Assembly (NCBI RefSeq): GCF_022763345.1
Contig: NZ_JALEGS010000058.1
Span: forward strand, 27,986 to 91,985
DNA: 64,000 nucleotides
Direction of reading: 5' to 3'
Source: Phaeodactylibacter sp.
Lineage (GTDB): Bacteria > Bacteroidota > Bacteroidia > Chitinophagales > Saprospiraceae
Of this stretch, positions 25,383 to 33,415 are shown one piece after another. Position numbers and translations under genes: made by a program. The stretch's first letter is position 1, and every line of letters starts with the position of its first letter. Under the pieces are notes generated by a model. The model made no database searches and was not told where the DNA came from. It saw only the letters and a list, made by a program, of their open reading frames with translations.

Positions 25383-25925
25383 TTACCGGCTATAGTACAT
25401 CACAACCGAAGCTTTCTCAATCGTATTCTGCCAGAGGTAAAATCCAACAATAGCCGGGTTGGTATTGGCATCCAGCCCCAGCTTGTCGGTTTTCAGGGCG
25501 TGCACGGTGATGACATACTGATGGATACCGTGTCCCTCGGGTGGGCAGGGGCCGCCATAGCCAGGCGCACCGTAGCTTGTCACACTCTGAATACTGCCTT
25601 TGGGCATCTTACCACCTTTACTGCCGGCACCTGCAGCCAGCTCAGTGACATCAGCCGGAAGGTCGAAAGCGACCCAGTGCCAGAAACCACTGCCCGTGGG
25701 CGCATCCGGATCATACATCGTAATGGCGTAGCTCTTGGTGCCTGCGGGCGCATTTTCCCAGGACAACTGTGGCGATACATTCTCGCCATCACAGCCAAAA
25801 GTATTGGCTTCCTGTACCTTGGTCGCCTGCCCGCCTACATCCCCGCTCATTAGGGTGAAGGTCTGAGCCGATACGAAAGTACTCAGGCTAAGCAGCAATG
25901 CAAGTAAAAAGTTAGATTTAAGCAT
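25383..25925 (-). CDS. YbhB/YbcL family Raf-kinase-inhibitor-like protein (PEBP)
   Basis: A 180-residue phosphatidylethanolamine-binding-protein fold. A signal peptide (residues 1-20, ending VSAQ) makes it periplasmic, unlike E. coli YbhB. Family motifs are complete: ENVSPQLSWENAPAGTKSYA, MYDPDAPTGSGFWHWVAFDLP (conserved DPDAP and the ligand-pocket His) and YGGPCPPEGHGIHQYVITVHAL. The function of bacterial PEBPs is poorly defined; ligand or protease-inhibitor roles have been proposed. Its stop lies 2 bp from the palindromic element at 25277-25380. Confidence 0.93.
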   Translation of the reverse strand: MLKSNFLLALLLSLSTFVSAQTFTLMSGDVGGQATKVQEANTFGCDGENVSPQLSWENAPAGTKSYAITMYDPDAPTGSGFWHWVAFDLPADVTELAAGAGSKGGKMPKGSIQSVTSYGAPGYGGPCPPEGHGIHQYVITVHALKTDKLGLDANTNPAIVGFYLWQNTIEKASVVMYYSR

Positions 25926-26067
25926 AATTTAGATTTAAAATGAAAGCAATTACGGTGTTGTAACGTTGATTAGCGCGAAAAGATGACAGACGGGCCGGAA
26001 TATTGAAAAGCAGCCAACGGGGCACACCAATAATTCCTGTATTTTAGCGCCTCAAAACAACCATCGT

Positions 26068-26718
26068 ATGGCTTTTTTAGACACCATCGACCTCATCGTT
26101 TTTGACCTGGATGGCACGCTCGTGGACTCCCGCTTCGATTTGGCGGATGCCGTGAACCACGCTATGCAGCAATTGGGGTGCCCAACTCTGTCCTATGAAG
26201 ACTTGCCGCCTTTATTGGGCAGCGGCTTGTCCTATTTGCTGAAAGAAGCGGCAGGCACAGACGATCCCGACACCCTGCGCACCGCAAAAGCGCACTTCGA
26301 TGCGTACTACGCTGAGCACTTCGTCACCAAGACCCAGCCTTATCCCGGCGTCATGGATACCCTGCGGGCACTGAAGCCCAAAAAGACCGCCATTTACAGC
26401 AACAAACTACAACACTTCACCGGGCGAATTGCGGAAGCCCTGGATATGGCTCCGCTCATGGACATCGTGCAGGGCGCTAATCCGGATGCCTATCCACTCA
26501 AACCCCATCCGGCCGGGCTGCAACGCATCCTGGAAAAGCTTGGGGTGCCTGCCGGCCGGGCACTTATGGTGGGCGACTCCACCCATGACATAGAAGCCGC
26601 AAAGGCCGCCGATATGCCTACCTGCGCTGTCACTTACGGCTACCGTTCCCGAAAAGAGCTGGAAGCGGAGGCCCCGGATTATTTTGTAGACCGATTTCCG
26701 GAATTACTGGCGCTGTAG
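26068..26718 (+). CDS. HAD-superfamily hydrolase, phosphoglycolate phosphatase-like
   Basis: A 216-residue subfamily IA HAD phosphatase. Motif I is FDLDGTLVDS (residues 13-22, nucleophile Asp14), motif II is AIYSNK (about residue 109), motif III Lys is in LKPHPAGL, and motif IV is MVGDSTHDIEAAKAA. The cap domain lies between residues 20 and 85. These fit Gph/PGP, which remove phosphate from 2-phosphoglycolate, but HAD specificity cannot be fixed from sequence. It lies 64 bp before glpX on the same strand; a TATCTTTA element at 26754-26761 may give glpX its own promoter. Confidence 0.88.
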   Translation: MAFLDTIDLIVFDLDGTLVDSRFDLADAVNHAMQQLGCPTLSYEDLPPLLGSGLSYLLKEAAGTDDPDTLRTAKAHFDAYYAEHFVTKTQPYPGVMDTLRALKPKKTAIYSNKLQHFTGRIAEALDMAPLMDIVQGANPDAYPLKPHPAGLQRILEKLGVPAGRALMVGDSTHDIEAAKAADMPTCAVTYGYRSRKELEAEAPDYFVDRFPELLAL

Positions 26719-26782
26719 TGATATTCCGCACAGTGGTGTTCGCCTGACTTCCCTATCTTTATCCTCAATAAAAGCATAACCT

Positions 26783-27823
26783 ATGTCTGAACAAATGATA
26801 CCACGTGCCGACCGCAACCTGGCTATGGAGCTGGTCCGTGCCACTGAAGCCGCCGCCATTGCTGCCGCCAGATACATGGGCATGGGCAAGAAAGAGGCAG
26901 GCGATCAGGCGGCCGTAGATGCTATGCGCACTTTCCTGAAAACCGTAGAGATGAGGGGGACGGTCATCATAGGTGAAGGCGAAAAAGATCAAGCCCCCAT
27001 GTTGTTTAATGGAGAGCAAGTGGGGAATGGCGAAGGGCCGGAAGTCGATGTCGCCGTTGATCCGGTGGAAGGCACGACTTTGCTGGCAGAAGGGCGGCCA
27101 AATTCCATTACCTCCATAGCCGTAGCGGATAAAGGCAGCATGTGGGACCCGGGCAATAGTTTTTACATGAACAAAATTGTGGTGGAGGCAGAAGCCAAAA
27201 GCGCCATCGACATTACCAAGTCGCCCTCTTCAAACCTCTATAATATAGCTGAAGCTCTGGGCCGTAACGTGGAAGACCTTACCGTTTTCGTGCTCGACAA
27301 ACCCCGGCACATGTCCCTCATCGAGGAAATCCGGCAGACCGGCGCGCGCATTACGCTTCACGCAGAAGGCGATGTTATCGGTGCGTTGATGGCAGCAGTA
27401 CCTGGCACCGGTGTTGACGTACTCATGGGCGTGGGAGGCACTCCCGAAGGCGTGATCGCCGCTGCAGCGGTAAAAGCGCTGGGTGGTGGAATGCAGTGCA
27501 TGCGGGCACCACAACGGGTGGAGGAGAAGCGGCAGCTTAAGCAGGATGGGGTGCAGTTAAAGGAAGTCCTCACCCTCGACACCCTCATCCGGTCCAATAA
27601 TACCTTCTTTGCAGCCACCGGCATCACCGCGTCTTCTTTTCTGGACGGCGTGCACTTCGACCGTCGCGGCGGCGTCACTACTGAGAGTATTGTCCTGCGC
27701 TCTCTGACCGGCTCCATACGCTACATCAAAGGGGTGCACCGGCTCAACCGCACTCACGATATAGGTGGGAACATAGGGACCACTCCCGCCCATGTCGCTA
27801 TGGAAATTATTGCACCAGATTAA
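26783..27823 (+). CDS. glpX: class II fructose-1,6-bisphosphatase
   Basis: A 346-residue GlpX enzyme releasing phosphate from fructose-1,6-bisphosphate in gluconeogenesis; some members also act on sedoheptulose-1,7-bisphosphate. The metal-binding signature is in IIGEGEKDQAPML (Glu/Glu) and DVAVDPVEGTTLLAEG (D-x-x-x-G-T-T). GVGGTPEGVIAAAAVKALGG is the conserved substrate-binding block. The length is normal. Neighbour on the left is a HAD phosphatase; the right neighbour converges 5 bp after the stop. Confidence 0.95.
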   Translation: MSEQMIPRADRNLAMELVRATEAAAIAAARYMGMGKKEAGDQAAVDAMRTFLKTVEMRGTVIIGEGEKDQAPMLFNGEQVGNGEGPEVDVAVDPVEGTTLLAEGRPNSITSIAVADKGSMWDPGNSFYMNKIVVEAEAKSAIDITKSPSSNLYNIAEALGRNVEDLTVFVLDKPRHMSLIEEIRQTGARITLHAEGDVIGALMAAVPGTGVDVLMGVGGTPEGVIAAAAVKALGGGMQCMRAPQRVEEKRQLKQDGVQLKEVLTLDTLIRSNNTFFAATGITASSFLDGVHFDRRGGVTTESIVLRSLTGSIRYIKGVHRLNRTHDIGGNIGTTPAHVAMEIIAPD

Positions 27824-27828
27824 CGGTG

Positions 27829-28233
27829 CTACTCCTTAATTTCCTGGCAAAGTTCCAGCAGGACACCATTCGCACTTTTGGGGTGGACAAAGCAGACGAG
27901 CTTATTGTCTGCGCCCCGCTTGGGCTCTTCATTGAGCAGGCGAAACCCTTCTGCTTTCAGGCGCTCCATTTCGGCATAGATGTCTTCCACTTCAAAGGCG
28001 ACGTGGTGGATGCCTTCGCCCCGCTTCTCTACGTATTTGGCAATGGCACTCTCCGGAGCCGTAGCTTCCAGTAGCTCTATCTTGGATTCTCCAATTTTGA
28101 AGAAGGCCGTTTTGACGTGCTCTGATTCAACTTCTTCTACTTTATAGAGTGGGCGGCCCAGGATTTTCTCAAAGAGCTCATTGCTCTCTTCCAGGTTTTT
28201 AACCGCAATTCCGAGGTGCTCGAGGCGGATCAT
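27829..28233 (-). CDS. mce: methylmalonyl-CoA epimerase
   Basis: A 134-residue vicinal-oxygen-chelate-fold enzyme interconverting (2R)- and (2S)-methylmalonyl-CoA, part of propionyl-CoA/odd-chain and branched amino acid catabolism. Metal ligands are seen in IRLEHLGIAV (His), SKIELLEAT (Glu region), GIHHVAFEVEDI (His) and VLLELCQE (Glu). I chose the start at 28233 (MIRLEHLGIAV), the usual family start; a frame extending to 28299 would add 22 residues. No mutase or carboxylase genes are nearby. Confidence 0.93.
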   Translation of the reverse strand: MIRLEHLGIAVKNLEESNELFEKILGRPLYKVEEVESEHVKTAFFKIGESKIELLEATAPESAIAKYVEKRGEGIHHVAFEVEDIYAEMERLKAEGFRLLNEEPKRGADNKLVCFVHPKSANGVLLELCQEIKE

Positions 28234-28292
28234 ATCTTTTGTTTTTTGTTTGCAGGATGCAATATACTTTGCCGGGCTAAGAATACAAATAA

Positions 28293-29558
28293 TCAGCACG
28301 GGCTTTGGGTATCAATGTGCCGGATGCCCATAAGGGCAAACAGCAGGTAAAGCGTCAGTCCAAACTGCGTCTCCAGTGTATGCTCCACCATAAAGGAGGA
28401 CAGTACAACAAGATGAAAGGCCGCCCAGAAAGCGTCCCGGTAACCACGCCGGTACAGCAACGGATAAAAGGTGGCCAGCAAGAAATAAACCAGGCCTAAA
28501 ACTCCGGTTGCGCCAAGTACAAAAATATATTGATTATGAGGCAACAACTGCCGGCCAGCCAGCCCTGGGGCGTTCTTTTCATAGTACGCTTCTGCCGTTT
28601 CCCGTATATCGCCGATACCCACTCCAATCCACGGATGCGCCCTGGCCATGGACAGCCCGGCATTTATCGAGCCCAGGCGCTGAGAGTCAGACAATTCTTT
28701 GACTTCTCCGCCGTGAATTAGCAGATGAATGGTGTAACGGGTATAATTCACTTTGTTTTGCAGCGTCGGGACAGATTGAAAAGCGGCGTAGGCTAATCCT
28801 GCTGCTGCTACTATTACACCCGCTCCGAGCCAAAACTGCCTCCGTATTACGATAAGCCGGAAGAGGGCCAACCCGGCCAGCAGGTAGAGCGCCAGCAGGC
28901 CGCTTCGTACAGCAAGCAGATGCAAAAAGGCAATCATGAACAGACTGCCGCCAAGCAACAGGTAGCGCTCGGCCGGGTGCCACCACCAGAAACGACGGGC
29001 AGATAGGTAAAAGCCCCCCGCTACAGCCAGTGCCACAGTGAGGCTAAACCGGATATGCCGCATAGGCGTTGGCATCACCTGCCCTTTCTTGTATAAAGCT
29101 GTAATCGCGGCATAGTCGGCCAGGTAATTATACACGACTGCCAAACAGGTCACCAGGGTGAGCAGGAAAAACAGATACAACAAACCATAGTAAGACCTGC
29201 GCCCCAGCCGTGGGATGGACAAAATAGCAAAGGGCAGCAACAGCAAGGGCAGGGAAGTGCGTAGCCTGCGGAACAAGTAAGCCGTGTTTTCAGAATAAAG
29301 CCCGGACAGCGCATACACCAGAAAAATACCGGTAATGCCCAGGAGTGCCGGGTGCCGGATGAACTGTTGCCACAATTGCGGAAGCTGTCGGTTGAGCACC
29401 ACATTACAAACCAGTGCAATAAAAGCAATGCTGATTAGGGCTTCAGCGGAAGTCATCATGCCTACCATCATCGCCACCAGGCAAGCCACCCCCAGCCACT
29501 GATGGTGGACCGGCTGCGGGAACGGACCTTGCTTTAGCGCCTTGAAATCAATGGGCAT
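28293..29558 (-). CDS. O-antigen ligase family protein
   Basis: A 421-residue polytopic membrane protein with about 11 hydrophobic segments and a large periplasmic loop (about residues 255-335) of the Wzy_C/WaaL family. The loop carries conserved Arg residues (NYTRYTIHLL, SMARAHPWIGVGIGDI) and PHNQYIFVLGATGVLGL, the diagnostic HNxY-like block of O-antigen ligases and polymerases. It should transfer or polymerise surface glycans. No other glycan-assembly genes adjoin except galE about 1 kb away in opposite orientation. Its stop lies 60 bp upstream of mce. Confidence 0.88.
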   Translation of the reverse strand: MPIDFKALKQGPFPQPVHHQWLGVACLVAMMVGMMTSAEALISIAFIALVCNVVLNRQLPQLWQQFIRHPALLGITGIFLVYALSGLYSENTAYLFRRLRTSLPLLLLPFAILSIPRLGRRSYYGLLYLFFLLTLVTCLAVVYNYLADYAAITALYKKGQVMPTPMRHIRFSLTVALAVAGGFYLSARRFWWWHPAERYLLLGGSLFMIAFLHLLAVRSGLLALYLLAGLALFRLIVIRRQFWLGAGVIVAAAGLAYAAFQSVPTLQNKVNYTRYTIHLLIHGGEVKELSDSQRLGSINAGLSMARAHPWIGVGIGDIRETAEAYYEKNAPGLAGRQLLPHNQYIFVLGATGVLGLVYFLLATFYPLLYRRGYRDAFWAAFHLVVLSSFMVEHTLETQFGLTLYLLFALMGIRHIDTQSPC

Positions 29559-29614
29559 GAACCTGTATTTGTCTTCATAGACAGCCCGGAGCTTTCCAGG
29601 GGTTGGGTGGCGGC

Positions 29615-30394
29615 TTACTGCTGCAGGCCTCCGTAGGCAATAAAGTACGGATTGAGCAGATTTTCCTTGTTGTAGCGCAGGGGCTGCTTCGTTTCTTCAT
29701 CGATAACCAAACCACCAGCTTGTTCCAGCACGGCTTGTGCAGCTGCGGTGTCCCACTCCATCGTTGGCCCCAGGCGCGGATAGACATGCGCCTCCCCTTT
29801 GGCAATGATCAGGAACTTCAGAGAACTGCCAGTAGGTACCAGCGAAGGGTTCTTCAGCTTATCCACAAAAGCCTGAGTGTCTTCATTGAGGTGAGACCGG
29901 GAACAAACCACATTCAAACCCTCATCAGTCAGCTTAAAGGCTGGCACTTCGAGCTTGGTGGTCTCCCCATTGGCTTCCATAAAGGCACCAACGCCCTCCG
30001 CACCCCAGTAGGCTTCGTCAAAGCAAGGTACATAAACGACACCCATTACCGGCTTGCCCGCATGGATGAGTGCGATGTTAACCGTAAATTCCCCATTGCG
30101 CTTGATAAATTCCTTGGTCCCATCCAATGGGTCCACCAGCCAGTGGTAATCGTAATTTTTCCGGGTCTCATAGGGCACCGCCTTGTTTTCTTCCGAAATA
30201 ATGGGGTACTGCACAGACAGCTTTTCCAATGCCCGGCAGATGACTTCATTGGCTGCCTGATCCGCCAGTGTCAAAGGGGATTCGTCCGCCTTCAGCTCTA
30301 CCCCAAGGTCTTTTTTACTGTAAATGGCCATGATGGCTGCCCCGGCATGACGGGCAATTTGTACAACTTCCTGTGCAAGTTCTTTTTTATCCAT
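29615..30394 (-). CDS. cysQ: 3'(2'),5'-bisphosphate nucleotidase
   Basis: A 259-residue inositol-monophosphatase-fold, magnesium-dependent phosphatase that recycles 3'-phosphoadenosine 5'-phosphate (PAP) from sulfate assimilation. Motifs: SEENKAVPYE (Glu metal ligand), WLVDPLDGTKEFIKRNGEFTVNI (the family DPxDGT motif) and PTMEWDTAAAQAVLEQAGG (second WDxAA). This combination is typical of CysQ. A good promoter lies about 90 bp upstream of the start, read away from galE. Confidence 0.93.
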   Translation of the reverse strand: MDKKELAQEVVQIARHAGAAIMAIYSKKDLGVELKADESPLTLADQAANEVICRALEKLSVQYPIISEENKAVPYETRKNYDYHWLVDPLDGTKEFIKRNGEFTVNIALIHAGKPVMGVVYVPCFDEAYWGAEGVGAFMEANGETTKLEVPAFKLTDEGLNVVCSRSHLNEDTQAFVDKLKNPSLVPTGSSLKFLIIAKGEAHVYPRLGPTMEWDTAAAQAVLEQAGGLVIDEETKQPLRYNKENLLNPYFIAYGGLQQ

Positions 30395-30487
30395 TGTTAT
30401 TTTGGCTTACCTTTGGATGGCAAGGACAACACTAAGCCAGCCCTGCCTGATTATTCCTGAACGGGGCATTGCCCATCCTTCAGGGCA

Positions 30488-30519
30488 CAAAGGTAGGTCG
30501 AAAACCGGCAGCCACCAAA
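30488..30519 (-). promoter_or_regulatory. promoter of cysQ
   Basis: On the minus strand TTTG (30516-30519), a 20-nt spacer and TACCTTTG (30488-30495) match both Bacteroidota promoter boxes at ideal spacing. The leader would be about 88 nt. Confidence 0.6.
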
Positions 30520-30570
30520 GGGCTTCCATTCTTTGTCATTGAATTATCCACCTGTTAAACCACTTGCCCC

Positions 30571-31605
30571 ATGCACAAAATCTTAGTGACCGGCGGTTGC
30601 GGCTACATCGGCAGCCATACTATTGTTGACCTTATTGATAATGGGTTTGATGTCATTTCGGCAGACAACCTCAGCAACTCCAGTGAAGAAGTCCTTGACG
30701 GGATCGAAGCCATTACCGGACGCCGCGTAAAAAACTACGCTATTGATCTCTGCGATCTTGAAGCCACTGAAGCGATGTTCAGGGAGCACAGCGATTTGGT
30801 GGGCGTGATCCACTTCGCTGCCCTGAAACATGTAGGGGAGTCGGTTGAACAGCCCATCCGCTACTTCCGCAACAACCTCAACAGCCTCATCAACGTCCTC
30901 GACTGTATGGTACGTTACGAGGTGCCCAACATCATCTTCTCTTCTTCCTGCTCGGTCTACGGCAATGCCTCCGAGCTGCCGGTAACCGAAAACACGCCTT
31001 TGGAAGAAGCCGAATCTCCCTATGCTCGTACCAAGCAAATGGGAGAGCACATCATTCAGGATTTTTCCCGCCGCCACCCCAGCCACAACAATATCCTTCT
31101 GCGCTACTTTAATCCGGCGGGTGCGCACGAAAGCGCTAAAATAGGAGAATCCCCCACCACGCCGGCTTCCAACCTCGTACCTGTAATTACCGAAGCGGCC
31201 ATCGGTAAGCGCAAGGAACTGGTGGTTTTCGGGGACGATTACGATACCCGTGACGGCAGTTGCATTCGCGACTACATCCATGTAATGGACCTGGCCAATG
31301 CCCACACCAAAGCCCTGCAGTATGTAATCGCCGGCAAACAGGAAGGCCCGGTGGATATCTTCAACCTCGGCATCGGTGAGGGCGTGACGGTACTGGAAGC
31401 GTTGAATTCCTTCATGGCGGTGACGGGCGAAGATTTGCCTTACCGCGTAGGCCCCCGCCGCCCGGGCGATGTGGTGGCCATTTATGCCAATTACAAGAAA
31501 GCCGCCGACCAACTGGGCTGGCATCCTCAGCGGGACGTCAACGACATCATGCGCACGGCCTGGGCCTGGGAAAAAGTCCGCAGCAACGCAATGAAAGAAG
31601 CCTAA
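30571..31605 (+). CDS. galE: UDP-glucose 4-epimerase
   Basis: A 344-residue extended short-chain dehydrogenase interconverting UDP-glucose and UDP-galactose. The NAD site is TGGCGYIGSHTIVDL (residues 7-21), the catalytic pair is SPYARTKQMGE (Tyr-x3-Lys, about 151-161), and SSSCSVYG precedes it. RYFNPAGAHESAKIGE and GDYDTRDGSCIRDYIHVMDLA-type blocks are diagnostic of GalE. The DUF1684 gene begins 3 bp downstream, so they are co-transcribed. Confidence 0.96.
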   Translation: MHKILVTGGCGYIGSHTIVDLIDNGFDVISADNLSNSSEEVLDGIEAITGRRVKNYAIDLCDLEATEAMFREHSDLVGVIHFAALKHVGESVEQPIRYFRNNLNSLINVLDCMVRYEVPNIIFSSSCSVYGNASELPVTENTPLEEAESPYARTKQMGEHIIQDFSRRHPSHNNILLRYFNPAGAHESAKIGESPTTPASNLVPVITEAAIGKRKELVVFGDDYDTRDGSCIRDYIHVMDLANAHTKALQYVIAGKQEGPVDIFNLGIGEGVTVLEALNSFMAVTGEDLPYRVGPRRPGDVVAIYANYKKAADQLGWHPQRDVNDIMRTAWAWEKVRSNAMKEA

Positions 31606-31608
31606 AAT

Positions 31609-32229
31609 ATGATAACAACCAGAAACCTGCTCGCTGTATTCGCCTGTCTGTTCCTCCTGCCACTGAGCAGCTGGGGGCAGGCGGATGCGGCTTACGCCAA
31701 AAGCATCCGGAAACACCGCAAGCATTACAAAAAGGAGTTCCTGGAAGATCAGCGCGCACCCCTCGATCGGAAGGGCGTGAAAAAATTACGCTTCTACGCG
31801 CCGGATACCGCTTTTAAGGTCACCGCAGCATTTGAGCGGGCTACCGATGCGGAACCTTTTGAAATGCCGACCTACAGCGGCGCCACCCAACCCTATGTAA
31901 AGTATGGTATGGCTACCTTCCGGCTCAAAGACACCACTCTGCAACTGGCCGTTTATCAAAACCTTCGCCTCATCCGTATGCCCCAGTACCGCGATCATTT
32001 GTTCCTTCCTTTCAAGGATGCCACAAATGGCGAGCAGACCTACGGAGGCGGCCGTTACATGGACATCAGTACCGCCGATATCCAGGAGGGCAAGCTCACC
32101 ATCGACTTCAATAAGGCTTACAATCCATGGTGCGCCTACAGTGATGGGTACAGCTGCCCGATTCCGCCCATGGAAAACCATCTAAACATTTTCATAAAAG
32201 CCGGAGAGCTGGAATATCAAAAGCGGTAA
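31609..32229 (+). CDS. DUF1684 domain-containing secreted protein
   Basis: A 206-residue protein with a signal peptide (about residues 1-23, ending SSWGQ). The rest matches DUF1684: a PTYSGATQPYVKYG region, FKDATNGEQTYGGGRYMDI, and FNKAYNPWCAYSDGYSCPIPP near the end with its conserved Asn-Pro, Cys and Pro residues. Function unknown. It starts 3 bp after galE. Its end overlaps the end of the convergent outer-membrane gene by 13 bp. Confidence 0.85.
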   Translation: MITTRNLLAVFACLFLLPLSSWGQADAAYAKSIRKHRKHYKKEFLEDQRAPLDRKGVKKLRFYAPDTAFKVTAAFERATDAEPFEMPTYSGATQPYVKYGMATFRLKDTTLQLAVYQNLRLIRMPQYRDHLFLPFKDATNGEQTYGGGRYMDISTADIQEGKLTIDFNKAYNPWCAYSDGYSCPIPPMENHLNIFIKAGELEYQKR

Positions 32230-33392
32230 CCGGCCATAAGGCTGAGGCTGCTAACGTAGAAAAAGGGCGCATTGGGCGAGAATAAGCCAATATCGTCCAG
32301 CTCATAGCACAGGCTCACTTCCACCTTTTCCCCGCTTACGCTAAATCCTCCGAAGAGCCCAATCTGTGTGGGCTGCAGTACACGTTCTGTGAGGTTGAGC
32401 CGTACCGGGCTGCCAATTTCCCTGGAAATACTAAAGCCGGCAAAGATACTCCCGAATACTGTGGCAATACCACTGTTGCGCACACCCAAATTCAGTTGCA
32501 GGTAGTCCACATCTGCTTCGAAGTTATCGAAGTCGTCTGTAGTCCGGAATGGGGCATAAAGCGCTTCAATCAGGAAGCCCGACCGCCCGTCGCCGCGGAA
32601 GGGCAGGATGAGCAGGCTGCCACCAATTCTGGGCGTGAAGCCTCCCGTACCCACATCCCGGAAAATGCGGTCGCGGGTACTGATACGGGTGAATGCACTG
32701 CCGGCAAGCACTCCCGGGCGGAGGGTCATTTTTTTATACTCCAGCTCATAATCGAGCCTTTTGCGGCCCCCGCATTCGTTGTACTGCACGAACAAGCGTT
32801 TTATGGCCTCATCAGCAAAATTGATGTTGTCAATTTTCGTCCGGGCAGGCCGGCAGTCTGACATCGCCGTGCGGAGTTGTTCTTTCCATTTATCGTGCTT
32901 CATCCGGATGCGGCGCCCGCTCCCGACCCGTTGATAATTATGCTCCACAAGTTGAGTAAAGACCTCATCCTTCTCCAAAAAATAGTACGGCCGGCCTCCC
33001 GATGTTTCGTGGTAATAAAAGCCGAGCGTGCCTTCCACCACTGCCTGCAGTAGCAGAGTGTCCTGCACGTACAGCAAGGTGTCGCCCACCGGTATGGTGT
33101 CGGGGAGGTACAATCTTTGAACAGACCGGCTCAGGTAGCGGCGCTCCAGCTTATCTTCCGTAAGTACGACCTTGTTGATGTCAGCCGTATTGAGAAACTG
33201 AGGCTCGGGGTCGGAGCTGCTGCGGTAGAGCAGGCGTTTGGTACCTTTTTCCCAGTCTGGCTTTTCAATTTCGCCGGTAAGGCGGTCTCCGTTTTTGAGC
33301 CACACTTTGGCAGGGTAATAGGTTGTCAACTGAGCAGATACTGTGCCAGGCAGCACGGCCAACAGTGCGAAAAGGAGTAGTGGTCTGGCCAT
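32217..33392 (-). CDS. uncharacterised outer-membrane protein
   Basis: A 391-residue protein with a signal peptide (residues 1-20). The N-terminal part (about residues 28-130) has the pattern KNGDRLTGEI...FLNTADINKVV, seen in another gene of this window (51890-53218). A middle helical region carries two Cys (SDCRPARTK, YNECGGRK), and the C-terminal 150 residues look like a small transmembrane beta-barrel of alternating residues ending in an aromatic-rich strand. Probably located in the outer membrane. Function unknown. It converges on the DUF1684 gene, overlapping it by 13 bp. Confidence 0.75.
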   Translation of the reverse strand: MARPLLLFALLAVLPGTVSAQLTTYYPAKVWLKNGDRLTGEIEKPDWEKGTKRLLYRSSSDPEPQFLNTADINKVVLTEDKLERRYLSRSVQRLYLPDTIPVGDTLLYVQDTLLLQAVVEGTLGFYYHETSGGRPYYFLEKDEVFTQLVEHNYQRVGSGRRIRMKHDKWKEQLRTAMSDCRPARTKIDNINFADEAIKRLFVQYNECGGRKRLDYELEYKKMTLRPGVLAGSAFTRISTRDRIFRDVGTGGFTPRIGGSLLILPFRGDGRSGFLIEALYAPFRTTDDFDNFEADVDYLQLNLGVRNSGIATVFGSIFAGFSISREIGSPVRLNLTERVLQPTQIGLFGGFSVSGEKVEVSLCYELDDIGLFSPNAPFFYVSSLSLMAGYRF

Positions 33393-33415
33393 ATTTCTTT
33401 TTAGGTAAATGTAAG

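Noticed and set aside
30408..30415. TACCTTTG on the plus strand as galE promoter
   Set aside because: No -33 box at proper distance, 160 bp from galE and inside the cysQ leader region.
30583..31725. Open frame of 380 codons antisense to galE
   Set aside because: galE has all catalytic motifs on the plus strand; the antisense product shows no recognisable domain.
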